Positions 1-9,272 are shown, numbered from the stretch's first letter. The stretch: 64,000 bases of DNA from Candidatus Thiodiazotropha sp. (ex Monitilora ramsayi) (GCA_025655575.1 JAHXIP010000005.1:1-64000); one strand, 5' to 3'. Numbers and translations: made by a program. Notes: a model not told the origin generated them from the letters alone.

Positions 1-1
1 A

Positions 2-1174
2 CAATACATGGCGGCATTTCTCATCATGTAAGGCGTGATGGTCGGTGTCTTCTCAGCACTCGACGCAATGCTCTTTTATGTCTTCTGGGAAGCGATGCTG
101 ATTCCGATGTTCTTGATTATCGGTGTCTGGGGCGGGGCGAATCGAGTCTACGCGACGATCAAGTTCTTCCTCTATACCTTCTTCGGCTCGGTGTTCATGT
201 TGGTTGCGTTGATCTACATGTATTTCCAGTCGGGCAGCTTCGATATTCTCGGTTTCCATACCCTCAAGCTGGGACTGACCGAGCAAATCCTGATCTTTAT
301 CGCCTTCCTCATGGCCTTTGCGGTCAAGGTGCCGATGTGGCCGGTACATACCTGGTTGCCTGATGCTCACGTAGAGGCACCCACCGGCGGATCGGTCATC
401 CTGGCGGCCATTATGCTGAAGATCGGCGGATACGGATTCCTGCGTTTCAGTCTGCCCATCACGCCAGACGCCAGCCACACTCTGGATTGGCTGATCATCG
501 GTATGTCGCTGATCGCCGTAGTGTATATTGGTTTCGTCGCGCTGATTCAGCAGGATATGAAGAAGCTGATTGCATACTCCTCGATCGCTCATATGGGCTT
601 TGTGACTCTGGGTTTCTTCATCGTCTTTATTATTAGCCAGAACAATGAAGGCAGTGGTGCGGCGCTGGGTGTACAGGGCGGCATGGTGCAGATGGTCTCC
701 CATGGTTTTATCTCTGCTGCGCTGTTTCTCTGTGTCGGCGTGCTCTACGATCGTCTGCACAGTCGTCAGATCAATGATTATGGCGGGGTGGTGAATACTA
801 TGCCGATCTTTGCTGCTTTTATGGTCTTTTTTGCCATGGCCAATGCAGGCCTGCCTGGCACCTCGGGTTTTGTGGGTGAGTTCATGGTTATCCTCGCCAG
901 CTTCCGTGCCGATTTCTGGTATGCATTCCTGGCCGCCACCACACTGATTATTGGTGCTGCCTATACCCTTTGGATGGTAAAACGGGTCATTTTTGGTGAC
1001 GTCACCAACGAGGGTGTGGCAACCCTGAAGGACATGAATAATCGTGAATTTATTGTGCTGGGCACCCTGGCGGCCGCTGTGCTGCTACTGGGTCTGTGGC
1101 CGGCGCCCCTGGTTGAGGTGATGGATGCCTCCGTCAATAACCTGCTACAGCACATTTCTGTGTCGAAGCTTTAA
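2..1174 (+). CDS. nuoM: NADH-quinone oxidoreductase subunit M (nuoM), 5' end outside window, in-frame TAA at 29-31
   Basis: This is the proton-pumping membrane subunit M of respiratory complex I, of the antiporter-like Mrp family. The open frame from 35 encodes many transmembrane helices and shows the family landmarks FWEAMLIPMF (glutamate of helix 5) and AFAVKVPMWPVHTWLPDAH (buried lysine). Reading the same frame upstream gives QYMAAFLIM, then TAA at 29-31, then GVMVGVFSALDAM. The residues on both sides fit NuoM, so the stop sits inside the conserved body and not at a gene start. A single G-to-T change from GAA would explain it. It may be a sequencing error or a real nonsense mutation; a restart at GTG 35 would lack the N-terminal helices. 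nuoN follows 28 bp downstream. Confidence 0.93.
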
Positions 1175-1202
1175 CTGACGGAGCCGATTCGGTAGCGTAC
1201 AA

Positions 1203-2651
1203 ATGCAATTCGATTCAACACAATTGATCCCGGTACTGCCGGAAATCTCCCTCCTGACCTTGGCCTGTGTGGTTCTGGTGGTCGATCTGTTCATCCGTGA
1301 AGAGCAGCGTATCATCAGTTACGGCATCAGCCAGGTGGGCCTGATCCTGACCCTGCTGATCACCATTCTAGTCGCTCAGCCTGCGACCCAAATCCTGTTT
1401 GACGGCAGCTATATCCGGGATCCGATGAGTGATCTGTTGAAAGTTGGCATCCTGCTCATTACCTTCCTTGCATTCCTCTATGCCAAGGACTACCTGCGTG
1501 ACCGGGGCCTGTTTAAGGGTGAGTTCTATACTCTTGGGCTGTTTGCCGTTCTGGGTATGATGATCATGACCTCCGCCAACAGCTTCCTCACCATCTATCT
1601 GGGACTGGAACTGCTGGCACTCTGTCTCTATGCTCTGGTGGCTTTCAACAGAAATTCACCCCAGGGTGCCGAGGCGGCGATGAAATACTTCGTCCTGGGA
1701 GCCCTTGCTTCCGGCATGCTGTTGTATGGTATCTCCATGATCTACGGCGCCACCGGCACGCTGCGTTTCGACGAGCTGGCCCAGGTCGTGGATAAGGGTG
1801 ACATGAACCAACTGGTGATGATCTTTGGTGTCGTCTTCCTGGTCATCGGCCTGGCCTTCAAGCTGGGTGCCGTCCCATTCCACATGTGGGTACCGGATGT
1901 CTATCACGGTGCCCCAACCGCAGTGACCCTGTTTATCGGTAGTGCGCCAAAGATAGCCGCCTTTGCCCTCGCCATGCGGTTGTTGGTGGACGGTCTGGCC
2001 GATCTTCACGGTGGCTGGGAGGGATGGCAGGGTATGCTGATTATCCTCGCCGTGCTCTCCATGGCCATCGGTAACCTGATCGCCATTGCCCAGACCAACA
2101 TCAAACGGATGCTGGCCTACTCAACCATCTCTCATGTGGGTTTTATCCTGTTGGGTATCCTGGCAGGTACCAAAGAGGGCTATACCGCTGCCATGTTCTA
2201 CACTCTGGTCTACGCTTTGATGTCGGCCGGTGGTTTTGGTGTGGTCATCGCTCTCAGTCGAAAGGGTTTCGAAGCAGAGAACCTGGATGACTTCAAGGGA
2301 CTCAATCAGCGTAATCCCTGGTTTGCCGGTATGATGCTATTGTTGATGTTCTCCATGGCTGGTGTACCGCCCACAGTCGGCTTCTTCGCCAAGTTGTTTG
2401 TCCTCGATGCCGTTGTCTCTGTGGATCTGACCTGGCTGGCCCTGGTCGGTGTGTTCTTTTCCATTATCGGTGCCTTTTACTACATACGTGTCATCAAAAT
2501 CATGTATTTCGACCAGCCGACAGATGAGTCACCACTGACGGTCGGTATGGACACCCAGGTAGTACTGTCTCTGAATGGGTTGGCAATGCTGTTTCTTGGC
2601 CTTTTTCCGGCAGGTTTACTCTCCCTTTGCAGCAGTGCCATCGGTAACTGA
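1203..2651 (+). CDS. nuoN: NADH-quinone oxidoreductase subunit N
   Basis: Membrane subunit N of complex I, 482 residues, the usual length for the family. It is hydrophobic throughout, with about 14 predicted helices. The antiporter-family motif [21 protein letters not shown] (about residues 220-240) carries the conserved lysine and the PFHMW signature. It is the last gene of the nuo operon, 28 bp after nuoM, and is followed by an initiator tRNA with its own promoter. The start ATG at 1203 is the only good candidate; the ribosome binding site is weak, as expected inside a tightly packed operon. Confidence 0.97.
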   Translation: MQFDSTQLIPVLPEISLLTLACVVLVVDLFIREEQRIISYGISQVGLILTLLITILVAQPATQILFDGSYIRDPMSDLLKVGILLITFLAFLYAKDYLRDRGLFKGEFYTLGLFAVLGMMIMTSANSFLTIYLGLELLALCLYALVAFNRNSPQGAEAAMKYFVLGALASGMLLYGISMIYGATGTLRFDELAQVVDKGDMNQLVMIFGVVFLVIGLAFKLGAVPFHMWVPDVYHGAPTAVTLFIGSAPKIAAFALAMRLLVDGLADLHGGWEGWQGMLIILAVLSMAIGNLIAIAQTNIKRMLAYSTISHVGFILLGILAGTKEGYTAAMFYTLVYALMSAGGFGVVIALSRKGFEAENLDDFKGLNQRNPWFAGMMLLLMFSMAGVPPTVGFFAKLFVLDAVVSVDLTWLALVGVFFSIIGAFYYIRVIKIMYFDQPTDESPLTVGMDTQVVLSLNGLAMLFLGLFPAGLLSLCSSAIGN

Positions 2652-2670
2652 TCTTTTTTACCTATGGGTC

Positions 2671-2699
2671 TTGTCTTCCGGTTAGCAGACAGGTAGTAT
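2671..2699 (+). promoter_or_regulatory. Sigma-70-type promoter of tRNA-fMet
   Basis: TTGTCT (2671-2676) and TAGTAT (2694-2699) are separated by exactly 17 bp and end 13 bp before the tRNA. Box match and spacing are good for a stable-RNA promoter. Prediction by eye only. Confidence 0.55.
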
Positions 2700-2712
2700 T
2701 CCCCCTCCTTGA

Positions 2713-2789
<77 letters not shown>

Positions 2790-2805
2790 ATCAAAAAACA
2801 GTAAA

Positions 2806-2835
2806 GCCAATCACTTAACGGTGATTGGCTTTTTT
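2806..2835 (+). terminator. Intrinsic terminator after tRNA-fMet
   Basis: A perfect 9-bp stem GCCAATCAC / GTGATTGGC with a 6-nt loop, followed by six T residues. Confidence 0.85.
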
Positions 2836-3229
2836 GTTGTTGTCTTCAAAAAAACTCTGTGCCCATCCTGTGCCCATAAAGGATTCTAAGTTAAGAATTA
2901 TTAATCAGAATTGACTTTCGGTATCTATGCCCAATGCAACCTTCGGGTTTTGGATCTCATGGAAAAATTTCCCGTAGTGCTTCTACCCAGTCCTCTTAAA
3001 TTTTGTCTTTAGGACGTCCCCGCCAGTTGTGATATCCATTATGCGTCGAAATAAAAATACATACCGGACATGTTCTTTAACCCCGGCTAAAAAGGGAAAT
3101 TATTACTTTGAAAATATTGGCCGCGAAGCACGCCCTGGGACTGCCGGAGACGCAAGTAGACATCGGCTATGATATCTGTGGTGCAAGCTATTAAAATGAA
3201 TAATGCTCTCGAGCTGGACCTCGATCGCT
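2836..3229. other. Non-coding gap after the tRNA
   Basis: No credible gene. The only visible structure is a tandem pair of CTGTGCCCAT-like 9-mers (about 2859-2878) right after the tRNA terminator. The rest is AT-rich and degenerate, as expected at the scar of an old insertion next to a tRNA. Confidence 0.4.
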
Positions 3230-3334
3230 CAAGTTCTCTTCACCAGTTCTGTCGAAGATGTATTTCACACCATAGTTCTCCAGACAGTGTACAAATAGTT
3301 CTTGGGCGCAAAACACCCTGATTTGAATTGTCAT
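3230..3334 (-). pseudogene. Fragment of a thiamine-diphosphate enzyme (acetolactate synthase-like) N-terminus
   Basis: On the minus strand, from an ATG at 3334, the frame encodes about 35 residues including AQELFVHCLENYGVKYIF and TGEENL. These match the opening of acetolactate synthase-type enzymes, where ELLVRCLE.EGV.YIFG.PGEEN carries the ThDP-activating glutamate. After TGEENL the similarity stops and no catalytic domain follows. The glycine-proline expected before GEEN is replaced (FDRTGEEN). I read it as a decayed remnant, not a small functional gene. It lies just downstream of the 3' end of the thioredoxin reductase fusion gene. Confidence 0.55.
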
Positions 3335-3359
3335 ACAATGCTGGGACAGTGAGCTACCG

Positions 3360-4544
3360 TTAAACTTGGTGGACCAGGTAGTTGAAGGCGGCCAGTGCGG
3401 CCTTGGCCCCATCCGCTGCAGCAATGACCACCTGTTTGTCGCGACCGTCGTTGACGTCACCGGCGGCGAACACGCCGCGCATTCCGGTCTCCAGTTCGCG
3501 GTCCACATGGATCTCGCCACGTTGGTTGGCCTCCAACAGATCCAGTGCATAGTCGGAACTCGCCGCCAGGCCTATCTCGATAAACACACCGTCCAGGTCG
3601 AGGTGGTGCTCGCTGCCATCGGCTCGGTTAACCAGGGTTAGACCGTTCACCCGCTCCTCACCGTGGATCTCACGTGGATCGAAGCCCCTGAGCACCTCTA
3701 CCGTGGATGCGTTGACCTTGTCTTGGAGAATGTCGTCACCCGACCAGTCCCCGCGCGAGACCAGCGTCACCCGTGAAGCCATGCCGGTCATCTCGATCGC
3801 GGCCTCCAAGGCCGAGTTGCCACCGCCGACGATGGCGACGCGCTTGCCTTTGAACAGGGGGCCGTCACAGGTTGCACAGTAGACGACGCCTTTGCCCGCT
3901 AGGGCCTTCTCTCCGGGGATATCGAGCTTACGCTTGTCCGCGCCGCTGGCGAGGATAGCGGTGCGGCCATGAATCTCCTTGCCCGAGGCGGTGGTAACGA
4001 TGCGGCATCGATCCTTCACCGACAATCCGGTGACCCGCTCGCCGATCAGCTTGGTAATGCCGTAGTTGTCTGCATGCTCCTCGAACTGTGACACCAATGC
4101 AGGCCCGGTTACCGAGGCCATGCCCGGGTAGTTCTCCACCTCGGCTGTGGTGCCGAGCTGGCCGCCGATATCCAGGCTGACAACGGCCACGGACAGGTTC
4201 TTGCGCGCGGCGTAGAGTGCAGCGGACAGACCCGCCGGTCCGGCGCCGACGATGACCACATCGAAGATCTGTTGTAACTCGGTCGTTTCGGCAATACCCA
4301 GCTTGCGATCCAGTTCGCCGGTTGCGTTGATCTGTGCCAGATCATCATAGCCACCGATGGACTCGTCGTTGATGAATATCTGAGGCACTGTCTGGCGTCG
4401 CGAGCGTTCGACCATCTCCCTTTCCAGCGCCTCGTCGTGTGTGGTGTCGATCTCCTTGTAGTCCAGGCCCTTCGACTTCAGCAGGGCCTTGGCCTTGTTG
4501 CAGTAGGGACACCAGGATTTGGAATAGATGTCTATCTTGTTCAT
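3360..4544 (-). CDS. Glutaredoxin-thioredoxin reductase fusion protein
   Basis: A 394-residue fusion. Residues about 1-85 form a glutaredoxin domain with the CPYC redox motif and the TVPQIFI cis-proline segment. Residues about 95-394 form a thioredoxin reductase domain with an FAD-binding GAGPAG, the redox-active CATC, an NAD(P)H-binding GGGNSA and the C-terminal GVFAAGDV. The protein should pass electrons from NAD(P)H through the flavin to its own glutaredoxin module, like AhpF with its N-terminal thioredoxin-like domain. An open frame extends upstream to 4607, but ATG 4544 has an AAGGAG site and begins directly at the glutaredoxin fold, so I place the start there. msrB lies upstream on the same strand and could take part in the same thiol or methionine repair. 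Confidence 0.9.
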   Translation of the reverse strand: MNKIDIYSKSWCPYCNKAKALLKSKGLDYKEIDTTHDEALEREMVERSRRQTVPQIFINDESIGGYDDLAQINATGELDRKLGIAETTELQQIFDVVIVGAGPAGLSAALYAARKNLSVAVVSLDIGGQLGTTAEVENYPGMASVTGPALVSQFEEHADNYGITKLIGERVTGLSVKDRCRIVTTASGKEIHGRTAILASGADKRKLDIPGEKALAGKGVVYCATCDGPLFKGKRVAIVGGGNSALEAAIEMTGMASRVTLVSRGDWSGDDILQDKVNASTVEVLRGFDPREIHGEERVNGLTLVNRADGSEHHLDLDGVFIEIGLAASSDYALDLLEANQRGEIHVDRELETGMRGVFAAGDVNDGRDKQVVIAAADGAKAALAAFNYLVHQV

Positions 4545-4653
4545 TGAACTCTCTGCTCCTTCTCGGATTGTTGTTGGTTGACGACACACCGTGGGTTTTT
4601 GTTGCATTGCTGTCCGCTGCGCCAGAAGCGTGGCCGGTTTGAATCCCCCTTTC

Positions 4654-5100
4654 TCAATCGTGGATTTTTTTCAGTGCTACTGCGTTCATGCAGTAGCGCA
4701 GGCCGCTCGGCGTGGGGCCGTCCGGAAAAACATGTCCCAGGTGCGCATCGCAGGTATTGCAGGTGGTCTCCACCCGCTGCATGCCGTGGGAGTTGTCGCC
4801 GTGATAGGCGATGGCGTTCTCTTGCACGGGCTGGGTGAAAGAGGGCCAACCGGTTCCTGAGTCGAACTTCTGTTGCGCATCGAACAGCAGGGTGTCACAG
4901 CACACGCAGGCGTATCGCCCCGGCTCGAGCAGGCCGCACATCTGCGAGCTGAAGGCTCGCTCTGTCCCCTTCTGCCGGGTAACGCTGAACGCCTCCGGCG
5001 TCAGTTGTTCACGCCATTCCGCATCGGTTTTCTCCACCTTGCGGTCGGGTGCCGGGTTGCCTTGGTTTGCGAATTGGATGACTTCTCGCCAGGTCAACAT
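4654..5100 (-). CDS. msrB: Peptide-methionine (R)-S-oxide reductase MsrB, cytoplasmic
   Basis: It reduces methionine-R-sulfoxide in proteins, using thioredoxin or glutaredoxin. The 148-residue protein has the full MsrB signature: two zinc CxxC pairs (CVCC and CNTC), GTGWPSF, HLGHVFPDGP and the catalytic cysteine in RYCMN. The start at 5100 has a GAAGGAG site. There is no signal peptide. It is followed on the same strand by the glutaredoxin-thioredoxin reductase fusion, a plausible electron donor. A second MsrB with an export signal is encoded at 34.7 kb. Confidence 0.95.
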   Translation of the reverse strand: MLTWREVIQFANQGNPAPDRKVEKTDAEWREQLTPEAFSVTRQKGTERAFSSQMCGLLEPGRYACVCCDTLLFDAQQKFDSGTGWPSFTQPVQENAIAYHGDNSHGMQRVETTCNTCDAHLGHVFPDGPTPSGLRYCMNAVALKKIHD

Positions 5101-5255
5101 CTGCTTGATCTCCTTCTACGTTGAGTTCGATGGCATTCCAGAGATGCCGGTGAGGATTTTTATGCCGGCCGGATAACAGATAGTGCGTCACACCATCAGC
5201 TCAGATTTCAGTGCCGAACATCAGTCGTCCACCAATACCTCCATTGCCCCGTGAT

Positions 5256-5816
5256 TCACTGGGCACCGCTCAGGGTAGGATAGGCATGAATATAGACCAG
5301 ATCGGTTTCCTGGGCGGGGATGTGGCAGCTCAAGCAGTCGGCCTGATAGTCCTTTGATGCGTTGACATCGGGGGCATTCGTCTTGAATAGAGCCCAGCCC
5401 CAGCCGTCACCCCAGGTCGGATTGCCGCTAAAGCGTCCCTTGGCGTCCTTTACCATCACGAACCACTGTTTGATCCGTGTGCTGGCTGAGTGGACGCCTT
5501 TCCCGGTGGTGTAATCAGCGCTATCGGATGCTCGCAACTCCTTGACCAGTGTGGCGCCGTCCGGGAATTTACCGGTTGCACGGTAAGTGGTTGCGGACTC
5601 CATCTCCGTATAGACGTCGTGGAAGCCGCTGGCGTCACCCTCAGGTACAAACCAGGAGCCGAGATGGACCATCTGTAGGCGAAAATCCTGGGGCAGGCTT
5701 ATATTGCCTTCAGTGTCGACGTAGGGTGAAAAGGATTCCGCGCTGGATGAAGCAAGGGGTGCGGTCAGGGCGAGTCCAAGCATGAATGCAAGAGGGAATT
5801 TGTTTGGATTGATCAT
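5256..5816 (-). CDS. Cytochrome P460 family protein, copy 1
   Basis: A secreted 186-residue protein: a signal peptide ends near ASSSAES, and one c-type haem site, CLSCH, lies near the C-terminus. The segments GKFPDGATLVKEL and WGWALF, and the placement of the haem motif, fit the cytochrome P460 / cytochrome c'-beta family, in which a lysine is cross-linked to the haem. Known members oxidise hydroxylamine or bind NO; the substrate here cannot be deduced. A paralogue (5942-6505) lies directly upstream on the same strand, suggesting tandem duplication, and an AraC-type regulator diverges beyond it. Confidence 0.85.
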   Translation of the reverse strand: MINPNKFPLAFMLGLALTAPLASSSAESFSPYVDTEGNISLPQDFRLQMVHLGSWFVPEGDASGFHDVYTEMESATTYRATGKFPDGATLVKELRASDSADYTTGKGVHSASTRIKQWFVMVKDAKGRFSGNPTWGDGWGWALFKTNAPDVNASKDYQADCLSCHIPAQETDLVYIHAYPTLSGAQ

Positions 5817-5941
5817 AGTGATGCCTTGTGAATAGGGATTAATGGGTTAGATATGATTCTGAGTCGGCTATACGGGTAGACAACCCACCCGGGTCTGTAC
5901 CGGTGCATAAAGCCACCGGCAGGAGACCGCCGTGGGCAGGC

Positions 5942-6505
5942 TTAACGTCCAGCCGTACCCTCCGCAGCCCGTAATACCGGATAGTATTGGGTGAAGACCC
6001 AGTCCGTTTTGGCGCTTGCCTGGTGACAGGCGTTGCAGGCTTCAGTCGGGAAGGCGTTCGCGGTCGACTTCAGCATGCCATGCTGCGGATCGGTAAAGCT
6101 GAAGTATGCCCAGTTTCCGGGTTCATTCGGGAAATGCTTGGCGCTCTTGATCGTAGCCTCCAGCCCTATGAAATCGCCCATGAAGTAGCCCTTTCCACTC
6201 ACTGCCTGCTTGGATCCAACACTCACCAGCTCCTTAACCAGAATGGTGCCGTCACGGAATTTGCCGGTCTTTTTCCAATGATCAAAGCTCTTCGGGTCAA
6301 TGTAGACCGCGTGGAATTCTGGAAAGGGCGCCTTGCCATCGTTCATGTCATTCGGGGTGACGGGTGTACCGACATAGATCCATTCCCGATAATTCTGGGG
6401 TTGTTTCAGGGTACCGTCGTCACTGATCTCGAATGCCATGTCTGCCTGGGCCAGTGTTGAAGCAGCAAGTAGGAGAGTGAAGAATAGTCGTGTCATCGTC
6501 ATCAT
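5942..6505 (-). CDS. Cytochrome P460 family protein, copy 2
   Basis: A 187-residue periplasmic haem protein with an N-terminal signal peptide (cleavage near LAQA-DM) and a single CNACH haem-binding motif near the C-terminus. GKFRDGTILVKELVSVGS aligns with the equivalent segment of the neighbouring copy, including the lysine of the KEL motif, but the two proteins differ widely elsewhere. Probably co-transcribed with copy 1 (125 bp gap). The AraC-type gene at 6643 diverges from it across 137 bp and is the obvious candidate regulator. Confidence 0.85.
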   Translation of the reverse strand: MMTMTRLFFTLLLAASTLAQADMAFEISDDGTLKQPQNYREWIYVGTPVTPNDMNDGKAPFPEFHAVYIDPKSFDHWKKTGKFRDGTILVKELVSVGSKQAVSGKGYFMGDFIGLEATIKSAKHFPNEPGNWAYFSFTDPQHGMLKSTANAFPTEACNACHQASAKTDWVFTQYYPVLRAAEGTAGR

Positions 6506-6642
6506 TTGGTGTGCTCCGCTGGTTGATCGAACCCTCGGCTTCTCTCTCTATAACCGAGGTGTGGCACAAGATTAGACACTGTCTATCGGATAAACTATGC
6601 TTTTTAGTCCATGATTATTAGTTAATCGTCCAGAATGGTGCT

Positions 6643-7554
6643 ATGGAAAATCAGATCCCCGATGACGCCCTCACACGACTGCTGGACCGCATGCAGATTG
6701 AAGCGCAACTCTTCAAACACCGTGACTATTGCGGTTCCTGGGCCATCGACACCTCGGGTAGCGGGCTGGTGCCGTTTCATCTTATTGAAAGAGGTATGGG
6801 TTGGTTACACATCGAAGGCCAGCCGCCCCAGCACCTGCAGGCTGGGGATTTTGTACTTTTTCCAAGAGACCTCCCGCACGTCGTAACCAGTGAAGCGACA
6901 CCGCCGAATCCGGACATCATCAATGTTGAGGAAGTCGGCACGAAAGATGAAAATTTTGCCAGCATCCTCTGCGGTTTCTATGCCTTCCGTAGCAGAGCGG
7001 TAACGCCACTACTCAACGACTTGCCGCAACTTGTCCTGATCAAGGAGGCACGCAGCAATCCCTCGACGGCCGCAATCGGTTTTGTCATCGACGCCGCGCT
7101 CATGGAGCTGGACCACGACTACCCGGGAAGAAACGCGGCGCTTCGTGATCTGGCGCGACTGCTGTTTCTCAATGTGTTGAGAGATCGTATTGCCCGGGGT
7201 CTCTCGGCGCATTTTCTGGCCGCGCTCGGGGACCCCCAGATCGGTAGGGCCTTGACTGCGATCCATACTGACTTCTCTCAAACCCTCAGTCTGGATGTCT
7301 TGGCCCGACTGGCAGGTATGAGCCGGTCCTCTTTTTCCGATAAGTTCCATACCCTGGTCGGCGTTACCCCGGCAAGGTATTTGACGAGCTGGCGAATGCA
7401 GGAGGCGGTTGTTCTGCTTGAGACCACAGACTTGAGCGTGGAACAGATCGCCGATGCCTGCGGCTATAATTCCCCCATTGCTTTCCGCAAGGCGTTCAAG
7501 TCCACTACCGGCACAACACCCAGGCAGGTGCGCACAGGTAGTGGAAAAAAGTAA
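6643..7554 (+). CDS. AraC family transcriptional regulator (cupin_6 + HTH_18)
   Basis: A 303-residue regulator. The N-terminal cupin-type sensing domain (about 1-190) shows the cupin pattern GDFVLFPRDLPHVV. The C-terminal double helix-turn-helix (about 205-297) shows LARLAGMSRSSFSDKFH and the closing IADACGYNSPIAFRKAFKSTTGTTPRQVR. Similar cupin_6 AraC proteins respond to reactive aldehydes or oxidative signals, but the ligand here is unknown. It diverges from the P460 pair. ATG 6643 begins in the short A/T-rich intergenic region and gives the normal family N-terminus. Confidence 0.9.
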   Translation: MENQIPDDALTRLLDRMQIEAQLFKHRDYCGSWAIDTSGSGLVPFHLIERGMGWLHIEGQPPQHLQAGDFVLFPRDLPHVVTSEATPPNPDIINVEEVGTKDENFASILCGFYAFRSRAVTPLLNDLPQLVLIKEARSNPSTAAIGFVIDAALMELDHDYPGRNAALRDLARLLFLNVLRDRIARGLSAHFLAALGDPQIGRALTAIHTDFSQTLSLDVLARLAGMSRSSFSDKFHTLVGVTPARYLTSWRMQEAVVLLETTDLSVEQIADACGYNSPIAFRKAFKSTTGTTPRQVRTGSGKK

Positions 7555-7981
7555 TAAAGGTGTGATTTTTACATCAGCCAATGCCTCGCCTGGGATAGGT
7601 CATGTCTCTCCTGAGTCTAAGATTGATCCTAATGGTCTGTAAATAAACAACAAAAGAGGTATAAATTATCGGACTCATAACTAGCGGTGGTTGGCTTTTT
7701 GGATTGCCAGCGTGTATCTGGTGAAAGAGCCAGACGCGTCTTAAGTGTTTACACCGCTTCAATGTACGCATGCACAGTAACCGGTGCGGTTGCACAAACT
7801 TCAAAGGTGGGCCGTCGCGCTTTACCCATCCGACATCTGACCTTTATCACATCAACTCAAGAAATCTCACTAGCCAATGAGACCTACTCCCCTTTTCCCG
7901 CCCCCAAGCTGCGGTAGTCTTTAGTGTTCACCGTGCCCCATATGGGCACACTATCGACAGCCCCAGACCTGATAGTCAAGG
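7555..7981. other. Intergenic gap of about 430 bp
   Basis: No credible gene. A stretch near 7674-7705 resembles part of the tRNA-fMet anticodon arm and its terminator, but it is too short to call. A dyad GTGCCCCATATGGGCAC (7939-7955) lies before the bactofilin gene and could be an operator or a small hairpin. Confidence 0.3.
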
Positions 7982-7993
7982 AGGAGTTCAACG

Positions 7994-8572
7994 ATGTTCG
8001 ATCGAAACAAACGAGATACCAATGATGAAAATGGCGCTTCACCCGCCTTTGAAGCAAGGGAGCCCATTGAAAAACATAAACCCCAAACCCGTGCGCGAGA
8101 GGCGGCGGTCATCGGTCCATCTATCCAGATCAACGGCGATCTGAGCGGAGAAGAAGACCTGATCATCCAGGGTAAGGTGAATGGCACGATACAGCTCAGC
8201 GAGAAGAGCCTAACCGTGGGTAAGCAGGGCCAGGTGGACGCAAATGTACTCGCATATAGCGTTATCGTCGAGGGTAAGGTGAACGGCGATCTCTATGGTT
8301 CTGAACGCGTCTCCATTCGCAAGACAGGCAATGTCCATGGCAATATTGTCTCGCCCAAGGTGAGCCTTGAAGAGGGCTGCAGCTTCAAAGGTAGCATCGA
8401 TATGGATCAAGAGGTGATCAACAAGGCGTTCGGCAAATCAGGTACACCTTCCTCAGTCAGCAAACCTGAGCTCTCGACCACGAAACCCAAGACCACAGAG
8501 ACCGATAAACAGCCTAAGTCCGAAAAGTTGGCAACGGGTAGTGATGCGGTCAAAAGTGGCTCCACGGGTTGA
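7994..8572 (+). CDS. Bactofilin family cytoskeletal protein
   Basis: A 192-residue bactofilin. The central domain (about residues 38-140) is a right-handed beta-helix of short repeated rungs, for example INGDLSGEEDLIIQGKVNG and VEGKVNGDLYGSERVSI. The ends are low-complexity and charged, as in the family. Bactofilins polymerise without nucleotide into filaments that localise cell-envelope or cell-shape functions. A very good AAGGAGGAG site precedes ATG 7994. No peptidoglycan hydrolase gene, a frequent partner, is adjacent; a small methyltransferase follows. Confidence 0.92.
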   Translation: MFDRNKRDTNDENGASPAFEAREPIEKHKPQTRAREAAVIGPSIQINGDLSGEEDLIIQGKVNGTIQLSEKSLTVGKQGQVDANVLAYSVIVEGKVNGDLYGSERVSIRKTGNVHGNIVSPKVSLEEGCSFKGSIDMDQEVINKAFGKSGTPSSVSKPELSTTKPKTTETDKQPKSEKLATGSDAVKSGSTG

Positions 8573-8639
8573 ACGAAGAGAATCGTATGTCGACGAGCTG
8601 TTGGATTCAGGTTCGCAGTAGTTGTATTGCGAAACTAGT

Positions 8640-9272
8640 ATGATGACACTTGTCTCTTCGGCCTCTTTCAAGCAATCGACTTCGCACGGTGGCGACGAAC
8701 CGTTCTCTTCTCCATTATTTCGCGAGGTGGCGGCACAGTTTGACGACACCACGCGCCATGTGATTCTCGAGTTGGGGTCGGCCAGCTCGGGTATCTTGGC
8801 GTTGTTGCAAGGTAAACGTTGTCGTCTTCTGGTGGCCAACGCAGCTCACACGTTGAGTGCGCTCAACGAAGAATCACAGGATGCGGAATCTCACTCACAA
8901 GTGGTGTCAACACTGATTTTCGATGCCGGCACGGAGAAGGTCGACACAGTACTGTGCTGGGACTTGCTCAACTATCTTAGCCTGCCGCTAATGAAAATCT
9001 TCACCTCGCGTCTGTCCAGAATCATGGCTCCCGGGGGTAGGGTGCATGCCTATATTCACTCGGCGCATGCCACCATGCCTCAATATCCACAGCGTTATTC
9101 CCTGCATGGAGATGATCATGTACTGCGTTTGGATCGTGATCCTGATGTACGCAAGACGCCACGTTATAGTTTCGGAGATCTGGAGAAGCATGCGGTTGGT
9201 CTACGCGTAGATCGTTCGATGTTACTGCGAAACGGTGTACAGGAGTATTTGCTACGCATGAAACAGGAATGA
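8640..9272 (+). CDS. Putative SAM-dependent methyltransferase-fold protein
   Basis: A 210-residue protein of unknown role. VILELGSASSGILALL resembles the glycine-rich SAM-binding loop, VDTVLCWDLLNYL fits motif II, and the following RIMAPGGRVHAYIHS matches the post-motif strand and turn of class I methyltransferases. The C-terminal part ends PRYSFGDLEKHAVGLRVDRSMLLRNG. Its last 129 bp and the following flank recur at 20211-20422 beyond the fibre module. Start choice is uncertain: ATG 8640 and ATG 8643 are both possible, and an upstream TTG at 8622 is less likely. Confidence 0.65.
   Translation: MMTLVSSASFKQSTSHGGDEPFSSPLFREVAAQFDDTTRHVILELGSASSGILALLQGKRCRLLVANAAHTLSALNEESQDAESHSQVVSTLIFDAGTEKVDTVLCWDLLNYLSLPLMKIFTSRLSRIMAPGGRVHAYIHSAHATMPQYPQRYSLHGDDHVLRLDRDPDVRKTPRYSFGDLEKHAVGLRVDRSMLLRNGVQEYLLRMKQE

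Noticed and set aside
53..760. Long minus-strand open frame of 235 codons opposite nuoM.
   Set aside because: Antisense shadow of a well-identified membrane protein gene; no family resemblance or ribosome site.
4541..4860. Several overlapping frames on both strands around the msrB/glutaredoxin gap.
   Set aside because: Arginine-rich shadow frames of msrB and of the reductase gene; the 108-bp gap is too short for another gene.
7660..7710. Similarity to the anticodon arm and terminator region of tRNA-fMet (CGGACTCATAAC followed by GGTGGTTGGCTTTTT).
   Set aside because: Short, imperfect and lacking the T arm and CCA; could be chance. Not enough to call an attachment site or a tRNA relic.
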